A stretch of DNA of 64,000 bases from Vibrio lentus (GCF_030409755.1 NZ_JAUFQE010000002.1:2480001-2544000); one strand, 5' to 3'; shown: positions 18,508 through 29,146, numbered from the stretch's first letter. The notes: a model not told the origin generated them from the letters alone. A program made the numbers and translations.

Positions 18508-19113
18508 ATGGACTCAATATCTAAGAGACCTAGAACTAGGCTTTCACCCCTAAAAAGAAAACTGCAATTGATGGAGATCGCTCTTGAAGTTTTCTCTCGT
18601 CGTGGCATTGGCCGTGGCGGTCATGCAGACATCGCAGACATTGCTCAAGTATCAGTTGCAACTGTATTTAACTACTTCCCAACCCGAGAAGACCTGGTTG
18701 ATGAAGTACTTAATCACGTAGTTCGCCAATTCTCTAACTTCCTTTCAGACAATATCGACTTAGATATTCACGCAAAAGAAAACCTACATAATATTGCGAC
18801 TGAAATGGTGACGTTAGTGGCTCAAGATAGCCATTGGTTAAACGTATGGTTTGAGTGGAGTGCTTCGACTCGTGATGAAGTGTGGCCTCTGTTTGTAACC
18901 ACTAACCGCACTAACCAGATGTTAGTACAAAACATGTTTAGCAAAGCGATTGAACGCGGCGAAGTTTGCGACGATCACGACCCTAAACATCTTGCGAACC
19001 TATTCCACGGCATTTGTTACTCGCTATTCATCCAAGCGAAACGTGTAGATACACAAGAAGAACTTTCGACCTTGACGGATAGCTACTTGAACATGCTGTG
19101 CATTTATAAGTAG
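18508..19113 (+). CDS. luxR: Quorum-sensing master regulator, LuxR/HapR/SmcR/OpaR type (TetR family)
   Basis: A 201-aa TetR-family protein. The N-terminal basic segment KRPRTRLSPLKRK is followed by the helix-turn-helix (about 40-62, VSVATVFNYFPTRED), then the all-helical dimer and ligand-like domain. This is the conserved master regulator that acts at high cell density on biofilm, protease, luminescence and competence genes; it is unrelated to the LuxI/LuxR-type LuxR of V. fischeri. The position between hpt and lpdA is the hapR/luxR locus of all vibrios. Translation is probably repressed by Qrr RNAs. An 8-copy 7-bp array begins at the base after the stop codon. Confidence 0.97.
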   Translation: MDSISKRPRTRLSPLKRKLQLMEIALEVFSRRGIGRGGHADIADIAQVSVATVFNYFPTREDLVDEVLNHVVRQFSNFLSDNIDLDIHAKENLHNIATEMVTLVAQDSHWLNVWFEWSASTRDEVWPLFVTTNRTNQMLVQNMFSKAIERGEVCDDHDPKHLANLFHGICYSLFIQAKRVDTQEELSTLTDSYLNMLCIYK

Positions 19114-19169
19114 ATTCGAGATTCGAGATTCGAGATTCGAGATTCGAGATTCGAGATTCGAGATTCGAG
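19114..19169 (+). repeat. 7-bp tandem array, unit ATTCGAG, 8 perfect copies
   Basis: Eight identical copies (56 bp) starting immediately after the luxR TAG stop and ending about 10 bp before the luxR terminator. It lies in the 3' UTR of the luxR mRNA. Perfect copies suggest recent expansion and likely length variation between strains. Confidence 0.98.
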
Positions 19170-19178
19170 TAAATAATT

Positions 19179-19210
19179 TAAGGGTTGACCTAAACGGTCA
19201 ACCCTTTTTT
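19179..19210 (+). terminator. Intrinsic terminator after luxR
   Basis: AAGGGTTGACC-taaac-GGTCAACCCTTTTTT. The same stem start (AAGGGTTGAC) recurs in the yacG terminator. Confidence 0.93.
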
Positions 19211-19294
19211 GTAGAATGGAATAGCTCTCGCATCCCGAAGCGCAGCGTACTCACATCTCGGAGTGAAACGTTCCTGTTCCTTACTTCAGACATA

Positions 19295-19324
19295 AAAAAG
19301 CCGCTGACGAATCAGCGGCTTTTA
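19295..19324 (-). terminator. Intrinsic terminator after lpdA
   Basis: AAAAGCCGCTGA-cgaa/ttcg-TCAGCGGCTTTT, 29 bp beyond the lpdA stop. Confidence 0.92.
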
Positions 19325-19352
19325 AAAACATTAGCGAGTGGCTAAAGAAGAA

Positions 19353-20780
19353 TTACTTCTTCTTTTTTACTGCTTTTTTGTTTGGAAGGTCAGTGATTGA
19401 ACCTTCGAATACTTCCGCAGCAAGACCAACAGACTCGTGTAGAGTTGGGTGAGCGTGGATAGTCAGTGCGATATCTTCTGCATCACAACCCATTTCGATT
19501 GCTAGGCCGATTTCGCCAAGAAGTTCACCACCGTTAGTACCAACAACAGCACCACCGATTACGCGATGAGTCTCTTTATCGAAGATCATCTTAGTCATAC
19601 CGTCAGCACAGTCAGAAGCGATTGCACGACCAGAAGCAGCCCAAGGGAAAGTAGCAACTTCGTAGTTCAAGCCTTCCGCTTTCGCTTCTTTCTCAGTCTT
19701 ACCTACCCAAGCAACTTCTGGCTCAGTGTACGCAATTGATGGGATTACTTTAGGATCGAAGTAGTGCTTCTTACCAGAGATAACTTCAGCAGCTACGTGA
19801 CCTTCATGCACACCTTTGTGAGCAAGCATTGGTTGACCAACAACGTCACCGATCGCGTGGATGTGAGGAACGTTAGTACGCATTTGCTTATCAACATTGA
19901 TGAAACCGCGCTCATCAACTTCGATACCTGCTTTTTCAGCGTCGATAAGTGCACCGTTTGGAACACGACCGATAGCAACAAGAACAGCATCGTAACGCTC
20001 AGCTTCAGCTGGTGCTTTTTTGCCTTCCATTGAAACGTAGATACCGTCTTCTTTCGCTTCAACTGCAGTCACTTTAGTTTCAAGCATTAGCTTGAACTTG
20101 TTCTTGATGCGTTTAGTGAAAACTTTAACGATGTCTTTATCCGCAGCAGGGATAACTTGATCGAACATCTCAACAACTTCAACTTTAGAACCTAGAGAGT
20201 GGTAAACCGTACCCATCTCAAGACCGATGATACCGCCGCCCATGATAAGCAGTTTTTCTGGTACTTCGTTTAGTTCTAGTGCATCCGTAGAATCCCAAAT
20301 ACGTGGGTCTTCATGTGGGATGAAAGGAAGTTTGATTGGGCGAGAACCCGCTGCAATGATTGCATTATCAAAGTTAATTGTTGTCGTTTCTTCGCCAACA
20401 ACTTCGATGCTGTTAGGACCAGTAAACTTACCGAAACCGTTAACAACAGTAACATTACGCATCTTAGCCATACCGCCAAGACCGCCAGTCAGTTGATCAA
20501 CTACTTTGTCTTTCCAGATACGAACTTTGTTGATGTCCGTTTGTGGCTCGCCGAATACAACGCCGTGCTCTGCCATCGCTTTTGCTTCTTCAATTACTTT
20601 AGATACGTGAAGAAGTGCTTTTGATGGAATACAACCAACGTTTAGACATACACCACCAAGAGTGCTGTAACGTTCAACTAGTACTGTTTCTAGACCTAAA
20701 TCCGCACAACGGAATGCCGCTGAGTAGCCAGCAGGACCTGAACCAAGTACAACAACTTGGGCTTTAATTTCTTTGCTCAT
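19353..20780 (-). CDS. lpdA: Dihydrolipoyl dehydrogenase (E3)
   Basis: A 475-aa FAD flavoprotein that reoxidises dihydrolipoyl groups of the pyruvate and 2-oxoglutarate dehydrogenase complexes. FAD-binding VVLGSGPAGYSAA (about 10-22); redox disulfide Cys45-Cys50 in GGVCLNVGCIPS; NAD motif MGGGIIGLEMG; catalytic His444/Glu449 in HPTLHE. The C-terminus is lysine-rich (KKAVKKKK). 242 bp downstream of aceF, with a hairpin between, so lpdA probably also has its own promoter, as in E. coli. Confidence 0.97.
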   Translation of the reverse strand: MSKEIKAQVVVLGSGPAGYSAAFRCADLGLETVLVERYSTLGGVCLNVGCIPSKALLHVSKVIEEAKAMAEHGVVFGEPQTDINKVRIWKDKVVDQLTGGLGGMAKMRNVTVVNGFGKFTGPNSIEVVGEETTTINFDNAIIAAGSRPIKLPFIPHEDPRIWDSTDALELNEVPEKLLIMGGGIIGLEMGTVYHSLGSKVEVVEMFDQVIPAADKDIVKVFTKRIKNKFKLMLETKVTAVEAKEDGIYVSMEGKKAPAEAERYDAVLVAIGRVPNGALIDAEKAGIEVDERGFINVDKQMRTNVPHIHAIGDVVGQPMLAHKGVHEGHVAAEVISGKKHYFDPKVIPSIAYTEPEVAWVGKTEKEAKAEGLNYEVATFPWAASGRAIASDCADGMTKMIFDKETHRVIGGAVVGTNGGELLGEIGLAIEMGCDAEDIALTIHAHPTLHESVGLAAEVFEGSITDLPNKKAVKKKK

Positions 20781-20981
20781 TGTGACCTCTTGTAGTCATT
20801 ATCCCTAACAGGCTGAGTAGATGTTCTTAAAATTATTGGGCTTTCAAACAGGAAACATTTTACAGAGATGTTAACAGTGTGAAAGTAGCTTTAAGTTAGC
20901 CTGTGAGCTAGACAACAATTCCCCCGCAGTTTATGAGAAATGCCGGAAACTGTTCTCTAAAAATAGTCTTTATATAAAGAA

Positions 20982-21007
20982 TTAAGGTGACCCGAAAGTC
21001 ACCTTAA
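20982..21007 (-). terminator. Hairpin after aceF, probable partial terminator
   Basis: TTAAGGTGAC-loop-GTCACCTTAA, 10-bp stem; the T-tract on the minus strand is interrupted (TTCTTTATAT), so read-through into lpdA is plausible. Confidence 0.65.
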
Positions 21008-21022
21008 TAATTACTTTCTCAA

Positions 21023-22909
21023 TTACAGTACTAGACGACGAATGTCAGATAGTGCGCTGTTTAGGAAAGTAATGAAGCGTGCACCTTCAGCACCATCGAT
21101 CACACGGTGATCGTATGATAGAGACAGTGGAAGCTGTAGACGTGGTTGGAACTCTTTACCATTCCAAACTGGCTTAATCTCAGACTTAGATACACCTAAG
21201 ATACCTACTTCTGGAGCATTTACGATTGGAGTAAATGCAGTACCGCCAATACCACCAAGGCTAGAGATTGTGAAACAACCGCCTTGCATGTCTGCTGCTG
21301 TTAGCTTACCAGAGCGTGCTTTCTTAGAAACAACCATTAGTTCTTCAGATAGCTCGTAAATACCTTTCTTGTTCACGTCTTTGAAAACAGGAACAACTAG
21401 GCCGTTTGGTGTATCAACTGCGATACCCACGTTTACGTACTTCTTAAGAATGATGCTTTCGCCATCGTCAGATAGAGACGAGTTGAATGCAGGGAATGCT
21501 TCTAGCGCTTTAGCAACAGCTTTCATGATGAACACAAGTGGAGTGATCTTCATACCAGTGTCTTTCTTCGCTTCGATTGCATTCTGTTCTTTACGGAATG
21601 CTTCTAGCTCAGTGATGTCTGCGTTGTCCCACTGTGTAACGTGCGGGATCATTACCCAGTTACGGTGCAGGTTAGCGCCAGAGATCTTCTTAATCTTAGA
21701 AAGCTTCTGAACTTCAGTTTCGCCGAACTTGCTGAAGTCAACTTTTGGCCACGGTAGTAGACCAAGAGCAGAACCGTCGCCGCCTTTGCCAGATGCTGCA
21801 GCACCAGACTCTAGACGCTTAAGTGCATCTTTAACGTAAGACTGAACATCTTCTTTAAGGATACGGCTCTTACGACCAGTACCTTTAACCTTAGAAAGGT
21901 TAACGCCAAATTCGCGAGCAAGACGACGAACAACTGGAGAAGCGTGCGCGTAGTCACCGTTCTCTTGGAAGTCGCCAGCTGCTGGAGCTACTGCTTCTGC
22001 TTTAGGTGCAGGTGCTGCTGCCGGAGCTGCTGCTTGTGCTGGAGCCGCTACTGCTACTGGAGCTGCGCCTTCAACAACGAAAGTCATGATTGAAGAGCCT
22101 GTTGACACTTTGTCGCCAGCTGCAATCTTGATTTCTTTTACTGTACCAGCGAATGGTGCAGGCACTTCCATTGAAGCTTTGTCGCCTTCAACAGTAATTA
22201 GAGATTGCTCTTCTTCTACTGTATCGCCAACCGCTACCATGATTTCAGTAACTTCTACTTCGTCGCCACCGATATCTGGAACGTTCACTTCTTTCTCAGC
22301 AGATGCTGCTGGAGCCGCTGCAACTGGTGCCACCACTGGAGCAGGAGCTGCTGCAACTGGAGCGCCAGAACCTGCCACTTCAAATACCATCACTAGAGAA
22401 CCAGTAGATACTGAATCACCAGAAGCGATCTTGATTTCTTTAACGATACCAGCGAATGGTGCAGGTACTTCCATTGAAGCCTTATCACCTTCAACAGTAA
22501 GAAGAGATTGCTCTTCTTCTACTGCGTCGCCGATAGCTACCATGATTTCAGTTACTTCAACTTCATCACCGCCGATATCAGGAACGTGAACTTCTTTAAG
22601 CTCAGCTGCCGCTGCAGGAGCAGCTGCAACTGGTGCCGCTGCTTCAACTGCTGGCGCAGCCGGTGCTGCTGCAGCACCTTCCGCTTCGAAGATCATGATA
22701 AGAGAACCAGTAGAAACAGAATCACCTTCTGAAATCTTGATTTCTTTAACGATACCCGCTTGAGACGCAGGAACTTCCATTGAAGCTTTGTCGCCTTCAA
22801 CAGTGATCAGTGACTGTTCTTCTTCAACCTTGTCGCCAACGTTTACAAGAATCTCAGTTACTTCAACCTCGTCAGCACCGATGTCTGGTACATTAATTTC
22901 GATTGTCAT
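21023..22909 (-). CDS. aceF: Pyruvate dehydrogenase E2, dihydrolipoyl acetyltransferase
   Basis: A 628-aa core of the pyruvate dehydrogenase complex. Three N-terminal lipoyl domains each carry [10 protein letters not shown] with lipoyl lysines at about 41, 143 and 244, joined by Ala/Pro-rich flexible linkers. The peripheral subunit-binding domain is about 325-362 ([14 protein letters not shown]) and the catalytic acetyltransferase domain is C-terminal, with His601 and Asp605 in DHRVIDG. The triplicated lipoyl DNA segments form direct repeats of about 300 bp that could recombine. 26 bp downstream of aceE. Confidence 0.97.
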   Translation of the reverse strand: MTIEINVPDIGADEVEVTEILVNVGDKVEEEQSLITVEGDKASMEVPASQAGIVKEIKISEGDSVSTGSLIMIFEAEGAAAAPAAPAVEAAAPVAAAPAAAAELKEVHVPDIGGDEVEVTEIMVAIGDAVEEEQSLLTVEGDKASMEVPAPFAGIVKEIKIASGDSVSTGSLVMVFEVAGSGAPVAAAPAPVVAPVAAAPAASAEKEVNVPDIGGDEVEVTEIMVAVGDTVEEEQSLITVEGDKASMEVPAPFAGTVKEIKIAAGDKVSTGSSIMTFVVEGAAPVAVAAPAQAAAPAAAPAPKAEAVAPAAGDFQENGDYAHASPVVRRLAREFGVNLSKVKGTGRKSRILKEDVQSYVKDALKRLESGAAASGKGGDGSALGLLPWPKVDFSKFGETEVQKLSKIKKISGANLHRNWVMIPHVTQWDNADITELEAFRKEQNAIEAKKDTGMKITPLVFIMKAVAKALEAFPAFNSSLSDDGESIILKKYVNVGIAVDTPNGLVVPVFKDVNKKGIYELSEELMVVSKKARSGKLTAADMQGGCFTISSLGGIGGTAFTPIVNAPEVGILGVSKSEIKPVWNGKEFQPRLQLPLSLSYDHRVIDGAEGARFITFLNSALSDIRRLVL

Positions 22910-22935
22910 TGTATTTACCTACCTTAATGCCAGTC

Positions 22936-25599
22936 TTATGCGTATTGCGGGTTAGTTTTTTCAGTGTCGATATCGAACTTAGCAATTGCTTCAGCAACAA
23001 CAGACTTCTCGATATCACCACGTTTAGCCAGTTCAGTTAGAGCTGCAACTACGATGTAGCCAGCATTAACTTCGAAGTGACGACGTAGGTTTGCACGGCT
23101 GTCAGAACGGCCGAAACCATCTGTACCAAGTACTTTGTAAGACTCAGTTGGCATGTACGCACGTACTTGCTCAGCGTAGTTCTTCATGTAGTCAGTCACT
23201 GCGATTGCAGGTTCTTTACCAAGAACAGTCGTGATGTACGGTACTTTCTCTTCAGCTTCTGGGTGAAGCATGTTGTCACGCTCTACCGCTTGGCCGTCAC
23301 GAGTTAGTTCGTTGAACGACGTTACAGAGAATACGTCAGATGCTACGCCATACTCTTCGCTTAGAATTTCAGCGGCTTTACGCGCTTCGTTCATGATAGT
23401 ACCAGAGCTCATTAGTTGAACTTTGCCCTTAGCACCAGCGTGAGATTCAAGCTTGTAGATACCCTTACGAATGCCTTCTTCAGCGCCTTCTGGCATTGCT
23501 GGCATTGCGTAGTTCTCGTTCATTACTGTTAGGTAGTAGTAAACGTTCTCTTGGTTCTCACCGTACATGCGACGGATACCGTCTTGCATGATAACCGCTA
23601 GCTCGTAAGCAAACGTTGGGTCGTAAGAGATACAGTTAGGGATCGTGTTCGCTTGAATGTGCGAGTGACCATCTTCGTGCTGTAGACCTTCACCATTCAG
23701 TGTTGTACGACCTGCAGTAGCACCTAGTAGGAAGCCACGAGCTTGTTGGTCGCCTGCTAACCAAGCCATGTCGCCAATACGTTGGAAACCGAACATTGAG
23801 TAGTAGATGTAGAACGGGATCATTGGTAGATCGTTTGTGCTGTATGAAGTTGCAGCAGCAACCCATGAAGCCATAGAACCTAGTTCGTTGATACCTTCTT
23901 GAAGAACTTGACCAGACGTTGCTTCTTTGTAGTAAGAAACGATGCCTTTATCTTCAGGTGTGTATTCTTGACCGTGTGGGTTGTAGATACCAACCTGACG
24001 GAATAGACCTTCCATACCGAATGTACGAGCTTCATCACAGATGATAGGAACGATGTTCTTACCGATGTTCTTATCTTTAAGAAGGATGTTTAGCGTACGT
24101 ACATAAGCCATAGTTGTAGAGATATCACGCTTCTGCTCACCTAGTAGAGGTGCGAATGCGTCTAGCTCAGGAACCTTGAACTCTTGAGTAAACTTAGGAA
24201 GACGTGCAGGTGTGTAACCGTGTAGAGCGTTACGACGAGCGTGCATGTATTCGTATTCAGCAGAACCTTCTTCCAGTTTTAGGTATGGAAGTTCAGCGAT
24301 TTTCTCATCTGATAGTAGGTCTTCTAGGCCTAGGCGATCACGTAGGTGTTGAACATGAGTCATGTCCATTTTCTTAACACCGTGTGCAATGTTCTTACCT
24401 TCAGCTGCGTCACCCATGCCGTAACCTTTAACAGTCTTAGCTAAGATTACAGTTGGCTTACCGTTTGTTTCTTTTGCATTGTTGAATGCAGCAAACAGTT
24501 TAGAAGAATCGTGACCACCACGCTTAAGAGCGAAGATTTCGTCATCAGTCATGTCTGCAACTAGTGCAGCTGTTTCTGGGTACTTACCAAAGAAGTGCTC
24601 ACGTACGTATGCGCCATCTTTAGATTTGAATGTTTGGTAGTCACCATCGATAGTTTCGTTCATTAGTTGAAGAAGCTTACCAGTCGTGTCTTTAGCCAGT
24701 AGAGAATCCCAGTTGCTACCCCAGATAACTTTAACAACGTTCCAACCTGCGCCTTTGAATAGGCCTTCAAGTTCTTGAATGATGCTGCCGTTACCCATTA
24801 CAGGGCCATCTAGACGCTGTAGGTTACAGTTGATTAGGAAACATAGGTTGTCTAGCTTCTCACGCGCAGCGAAAGAGATAGCACCACGTGATTCTGGCTC
24901 ATCCATCTCACCGTCACCTAGGAACGCGTATACGCGTTGCGCTGAAGTTTCTTTCAGGCCACGGCCGTCAAGGTACTTAAGGAAGCGCGCTTGGTAGATC
25001 GCAGAGATTGGACCAAGACCCATAGATACAGTAGGGAACTGCCAGAACTCAGGCATCAGTTTCGGGTGCGGGTAAGAAGGGATACCTTTACCATCAACTT
25101 CTTGACGGAAGTTATCTAGCTGTTCTTCAGTTAGACGACCTTCAACGAATGCACGAGAGTAGATACCTGGAGAGATGTGACCTTGGTAATAAACTAGATC
25201 GCCACCGTCCGTCTCATTTGGAGCACGGAAGAAGTGGTTGAAACATACTTCGTAGAACGCTGCAGCTGACTGGTAAGAAGCCATGTGACCACCAAGGTCT
25301 AGGTCTTTCTTAGAAGCACGCAATACGATCATGATTGCGTTCCAGCGAATAATCGAACGAATACGACGCTCAAGAGTTACGTCACCAGGGTAAGCTGGCT
25401 CTTGTGCTGCTGGAATTGTGTTGATGTAGTTTGTGTTGATGCCTGTAGCCATATCAACACCATCTAAACGCGCTTTATCTAGAACTTGTTCTAGTAAAAA
25501 CTGTGCACGTTCTACACCTTCTTCACGTACTACTGACTCAAGAGCTTCTAACCAATCTTGAGTTTCCAGAGCATCAACGTCATGCTTCATGTCAGACAT
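22936..25599 (-). CDS. aceE: Pyruvate dehydrogenase E1 component
   Basis: An 887-aa homodimeric thiamine-diphosphate enzyme that decarboxylates pyruvate. Matches E. coli AceE (887 aa) in length. The ThDP-binding GDGEMDEPES ... NCNLQRLDGPV region lies about 230-270, and HEDGHSHIQANTIPN is also present. Second gene of pdhR-aceE-aceF, 62 bp after pdhR, with a weak hairpin between them. Regulated by PdhR in response to pyruvate by family knowledge. Confidence 0.98.
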   Translation of the reverse strand: MSDMKHDVDALETQDWLEALESVVREEGVERAQFLLEQVLDKARLDGVDMATGINTNYINTIPAAQEPAYPGDVTLERRIRSIIRWNAIMIVLRASKKDLDLGGHMASYQSAAAFYEVCFNHFFRAPNETDGGDLVYYQGHISPGIYSRAFVEGRLTEEQLDNFRQEVDGKGIPSYPHPKLMPEFWQFPTVSMGLGPISAIYQARFLKYLDGRGLKETSAQRVYAFLGDGEMDEPESRGAISFAAREKLDNLCFLINCNLQRLDGPVMGNGSIIQELEGLFKGAGWNVVKVIWGSNWDSLLAKDTTGKLLQLMNETIDGDYQTFKSKDGAYVREHFFGKYPETAALVADMTDDEIFALKRGGHDSSKLFAAFNNAKETNGKPTVILAKTVKGYGMGDAAEGKNIAHGVKKMDMTHVQHLRDRLGLEDLLSDEKIAELPYLKLEEGSAEYEYMHARRNALHGYTPARLPKFTQEFKVPELDAFAPLLGEQKRDISTTMAYVRTLNILLKDKNIGKNIVPIICDEARTFGMEGLFRQVGIYNPHGQEYTPEDKGIVSYYKEATSGQVLQEGINELGSMASWVAAATSYSTNDLPMIPFYIYYSMFGFQRIGDMAWLAGDQQARGFLLGATAGRTTLNGEGLQHEDGHSHIQANTIPNCISYDPTFAYELAVIMQDGIRRMYGENQENVYYYLTVMNENYAMPAMPEGAEEGIRKGIYKLESHAGAKGKVQLMSSGTIMNEARKAAEILSEEYGVASDVFSVTSFNELTRDGQAVERDNMLHPEAEEKVPYITTVLGKEPAIAVTDYMKNYAEQVRAYMPTESYKVLGTDGFGRSDSRANLRRHFEVNAGYIVVAALTELAKRGDIEKSVVAEAIAKFDIDTEKTNPQYA

Positions 25600-25643
25600 G
25601 GCGATCTATCCTTTTTGTTAGTTGGATTCTACTAAACACGTAA

Positions 25644-25663
25644 AAAGCCGAAGTATTACGGCT
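25644..25663 (-). terminator. Weak hairpin at the pdhR stop, possible attenuator
   Basis: AGCCG-8 nt-CGGCT followed by TTTTT on the minus strand; it overlaps the pdhR stop codon. The short stem suggests partial termination before aceE. Confidence 0.45.
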
Positions 25664-26423
25664 ATTTACCCTGTTGGATTCGACGTAAAGAACGTTCGCG
25701 GCGCGATTCTTCTTTGGTCAAATCCATCAATGTTTCTTCGATGTAAGCTAAATGAGAGTGTGACATTTCACGAGCCTGTTCTGGCTGTCCTGAAACGATC
25801 GCATCCACAATGTTAGCTCGATGTATACTCACTTTCTCCACAACGTCTTTACGACGATGCAACAGCTTTAAATTTTCTAAGACGTTTTGTTCGAGTAACG
25901 GAGCCAAGCTACGAACAATGTGCAATAACACCACATTGTGTGCTGCCTCTGTTAAAGCAATAAGAAAAGCCATCACCGCTGCAGATTCGGCTTCAATATC
26001 ACCTTTATCCTGCGCACCGCGAATTTTTTCTTGGCATGCTTGAATTCGAGCAAAGTCTTCATCAGTGCCACGCAATGCCGCGAAGTAAGCCGAAATCCCT
26101 TCCATCGCATGACGCGATTCCAACAAGTCTAGTTGGGTTTCAGAATGGGAGGACAACAAATTAAGCAAAGGATCTGAAAAGCTTTTCCAGATATTTTCAC
26201 TAACAAACGTACCTCCACCTTGACGGCGAGTAAGCAAGCGTTTTGCTTCTAAACGTTGTATCGCTTCTCGGATTGAAGGACGAGACACATCGAACTGTTT
26301 CGCCAGTTCGCGCTCAGGCGGCAGCTGCTGCCCTGGAGCCAGTGTTCCTTCCACTATCAACCTTTCTAACTCTTGTTCGATAACGTCCGAGAGTTTTGGC
26401 TGACGAATCCTTTGATAAGCCAT
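25662..26423 (-). CDS. pdhR: Pyruvate dehydrogenase complex repressor PdhR
   Basis: A 253-aa GntR/FadR-family repressor relieved by pyruvate. The N-terminal winged helix ([23 protein letters not shown], in part, about 35-60) and GGGTFV wing are close to E. coli PdhR, and the FCD all-helical effector domain follows. ATG 26423 ([11 protein letters not shown]) matches the E. coli start; the longer reading from TTG 26468 is rejected because it would begin inside the operator. Two PdhR-type operators and a promoter lie upstream. Confidence 0.96.
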   Translation of the reverse strand: MAYQRIRQPKLSDVIEQELERLIVEGTLAPGQQLPPERELAKQFDVSRPSIREAIQRLEAKRLLTRRQGGGTFVSENIWKSFSDPLLNLLSSHSETQLDLLESRHAMEGISAYFAALRGTDEDFARIQACQEKIRGAQDKGDIEAESAAVMAFLIALTEAAHNVVLLHIVRSLAPLLEQNVLENLKLLHRRKDVVEKVSIHRANIVDAIVSGQPEQAREMSHSHLAYIEETLMDLTKEESRRERSLRRIQQGK

Positions 26424-26453
26424 AGTTTGTTGTTCTTCTTTTTCTTCGCTGAC

Positions 26454-26470
26454 AATTGGTAATACCAATT
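26454..26470. promoter_or_regulatory. PdhR operator (proximal)
   Basis: AATTGGTAATACCAATT is a perfect 17-bp palindrome matching the PdhR consensus ATTGGTnnnACCAAT. It sits 15 bp downstream of the proposed -10, at the transcription start side, as in the E. coli pdh promoter. Confidence 0.9.
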
Positions 26471-26484
26471 TTAAGTTGGGCAGA

Positions 26485-26513
26485 AATTAACATAATTAAA
26501 ACGCCACTGTCCA
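26485..26513 (-). promoter_or_regulatory. Candidate pdhR promoter
   Basis: On the minus strand TGGACA (26508-26513), a 17-bp spacer and TTAATT (26485-26490), just upstream of the perfect PdhR operator. Confidence 0.5.
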
Positions 26514-26590
26514 GTCTAAAGTTGACCTGCATCATAGAACGCAGTGTGAATTAACCACGATTTAACAAATGAGATTTAAAACAGCAACCA

Positions 26591-26607
26591 AATTGGTCTT
26601 ACCATTT
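26591..26607. promoter_or_regulatory. Second PdhR-type operator (distal)
   Basis: AATTGGTCTTACCATTT keeps the GGT-nnn-ACC core with one mismatch in the outer arm. It lies 137 bp upstream of the perfect operator, centre to centre (about 13 helical turns). Confidence 0.6.
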
Positions 26608-26906
26608 ACAGGGGTAATACTTTTGGGGAGTATTCGTGCTAGAAAGTTTCAGGATAAAAATGAATTGTTTCAGAAAGATTAGCGCCACTTGATTAAAAAT
26701 CGAACCAAGTGCACATTAGAGGCAGAAATTCTGTTCATAAGTCTTAACATTAGAGCGTTTGATAAGCTCGTCACACTCTCGATTTATTGATGCTCACCGC
26801 CCGACCACTTCCTTTACAAAAGCACAACAAAAATTCACAAACAATTATGCTCATCATTGATTATCTAGAGCCCTTCAATGAGCAAAGCCTTATTGTGAAT
26901 TCGAAT

Positions 26907-27456
26907 TTAGAAGCTCAGTTGACCTTGATATTTCTTCCAATCAAACACCAAACCGGGGTCAGTTTTCCGTAGCGGGGCTATGTATTGATGGCCAGTGATA
27001 CGCTGACGCGTAATCTGCGGGAACGTCGACATCAATGTATTCGTCAATTGAGTCAAAGATTGATATTGCTGCTCGGTATAAGCAACAAAGTCACTGCCTT
27101 CCAATTCAATGCCAATCGAGTAGTCATTACACCTTTCACGGCCAGAAAAGCTCGATTGACCCGCATGCCAAGCTCGGTCTAAGAAAGAAACGAACTGCAC
27201 CACTTCCCCATCGCGACGAATCAAGCAATGTGCCGAAACGCCCATTTGATGAACCACCTTAAAAAACGGATGCTCAGCGGGGTCGAGTTTTCCCGTAAAA
27301 AAACTGTTCGATGTAAGGCCCACCAAATTGACCCGGTGGTAAACTGATATTGTGAACCACCAGCAAAGAGATATCGTCCCCCTTTGGCCTTGCATCAAAA
27401 TAAGGGGAAGGAACATGCCGAGCGTTGTCATACCATCCGTTGGAGCTGATCGTCAT
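26907..27456 (-). pseudogene. ampD: N-acetyl-anhydromuramyl-L-alanine amidase AmpD, split by a frameshift
   Basis: AmpD cleaves anhydromuropeptides during wall recycling, and its loss derepresses AmpC-type beta-lactamases. Reading from ATG 27456 gives the AmpD N-terminus (GWYDNARHVPSPYFDARP, SLLVVHNISLPPGQFGGPYIEQFF) with the first zinc His in VVHN. The frame then breaks at the seven-base A run 27297-27303. The remainder (TGKLDPAEHPFFKVV, VSAHCLIRRDGE, GRERCNDYSIGIELEG, DPGLVFDW) continues in another minus frame to 26907. With six bases in the run the product would be 182 aa, matching E. coli AmpD (183). A natural mutation, slippage-based switching or a sequencing error are all possible. Confidence 0.88.
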
Positions 27457-27509
27457 CTTAGTCTCACTTTCTTTTCTGCTAGCACAATAAGATGTGACCT
27501 TGCCCATAG

Positions 27510-28481
<972 letters not shown>

Positions 28482-28509
28482 TCTATTGAAATATAAATAA
28501 CTTATTCAT

Positions 28510-28538
28510 AAAGGCATGGTTAACTACCGTGCTTTTTT
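28510..28538 (+). terminator. Intrinsic terminator after nadC
   Basis: AAAGGCATGGT-taact-ACCGTGCTTTTTT with one G-U pair. Confidence 0.82.
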
Positions 28539-28735
28539 ATTGCCTAAACTATCAGTATTTCAATCACTTATTTAAGTTGATCGCATAAATTTGCGCGCTA
28601 TATGAAACACCACACTAATAAATACAAAACCACTCGCGACCACACTTGATTACCATTCCACTTCCCCATTCCGGCTTCTATTCTTTCCATCAACCAGTGC
28701 TTGCGCTGAAACAAACTAAATAATGGAATAGAACA

Positions 28736-29146
28736 ATGAATAACAAAAGTAAAAGAACAAATCAGAAAGGTTTCACGCTAATTGAGTTGATGATTGTAGT
28801 AGCCGTGATTGGGGTTCTTTCTGCTATTGCGGTACCTCAATATCAAGATTACGTAAAGAAAAGTGCTTTGGGTGCAGCTTTAGCTTCCGTAACTGCATAT
28901 AAAACAAATATCGAAGATTCAATCGCGTTTGAAAATGAATTCCCGGCAATTTCAGCCGCATTTGGTATTGGTACTATTAACTCTACATCTGCCGCGATCA
29001 CAACAACCGGACAAAACACAATAGTTGCAACAGTCACCGAAGGCGCAGGGGAAAATGCCACTGTAACGTTAACTAGACAAAATGCTACCGGCGAATGGTC
29101 ATGTGCCCATAACCAAAGCCCAATTAATTTAACAGGTTGCTCATAA
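28736..29146 (+). CDS. pilA: Type IV pilin PilA (major subunit)
   Basis: A 136-aa prepilin. A basic leader ([12 protein letters not shown]) is cleaved by PilD before Phe13 in the canonical [21 protein letters not shown]; Glu at mature position 5 is present, and the hydrophobic N-terminal helix follows. The C-terminus has a Cys pair (WSCAHNQ ... LTGCS) that should form the D-region disulfide. The variable middle is short and rich in Thr and Ala. First gene of pilABCD. In vibrios the ChiRP/PilA pilus serves chitin binding and DNA uptake. Confidence 0.95.
   Translation: MNNKSKRTNQKGFTLIELMIVVAVIGVLSAIAVPQYQDYVKKSALGAALASVTAYKTNIEDSIAFENEFPAISAAFGIGTINSTSAAITTTGQNTIVATVTEGAGENATVTLTRQNATGEWSCAHNQSPINLTGCS

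Larger units (their letters stand above)
26424..26906. other. Intergenic region between pdhR and ampD
   Basis: 483 bp without a convincing gene. It contains the pdhR promoter and two PdhR-type operators in its first 190 bp; the rest (26610-26900) is AT-rich with no clear terminator for ampD. ampE, which follows ampD in E. coli, is absent. Confidence 0.7.

Noticed and set aside
22086..22589. Plus-strand ORF rich in Thr, Ser and Ala inside aceF
   Set aside because: Antisense shadow of the repeated lipoyl domains and Ala/Pro linkers.
26424..26468. Longer PdhR start at TTG 26468
   Set aside because: It would start within the PdhR operator; E. coli PdhR aligns from [14 protein letters not shown].
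26787..26972. 61-aa plus-strand ORF between pdhR and ampD
   Set aside because: Runs into the ampD coding region on the other strand and has no recognisable features.
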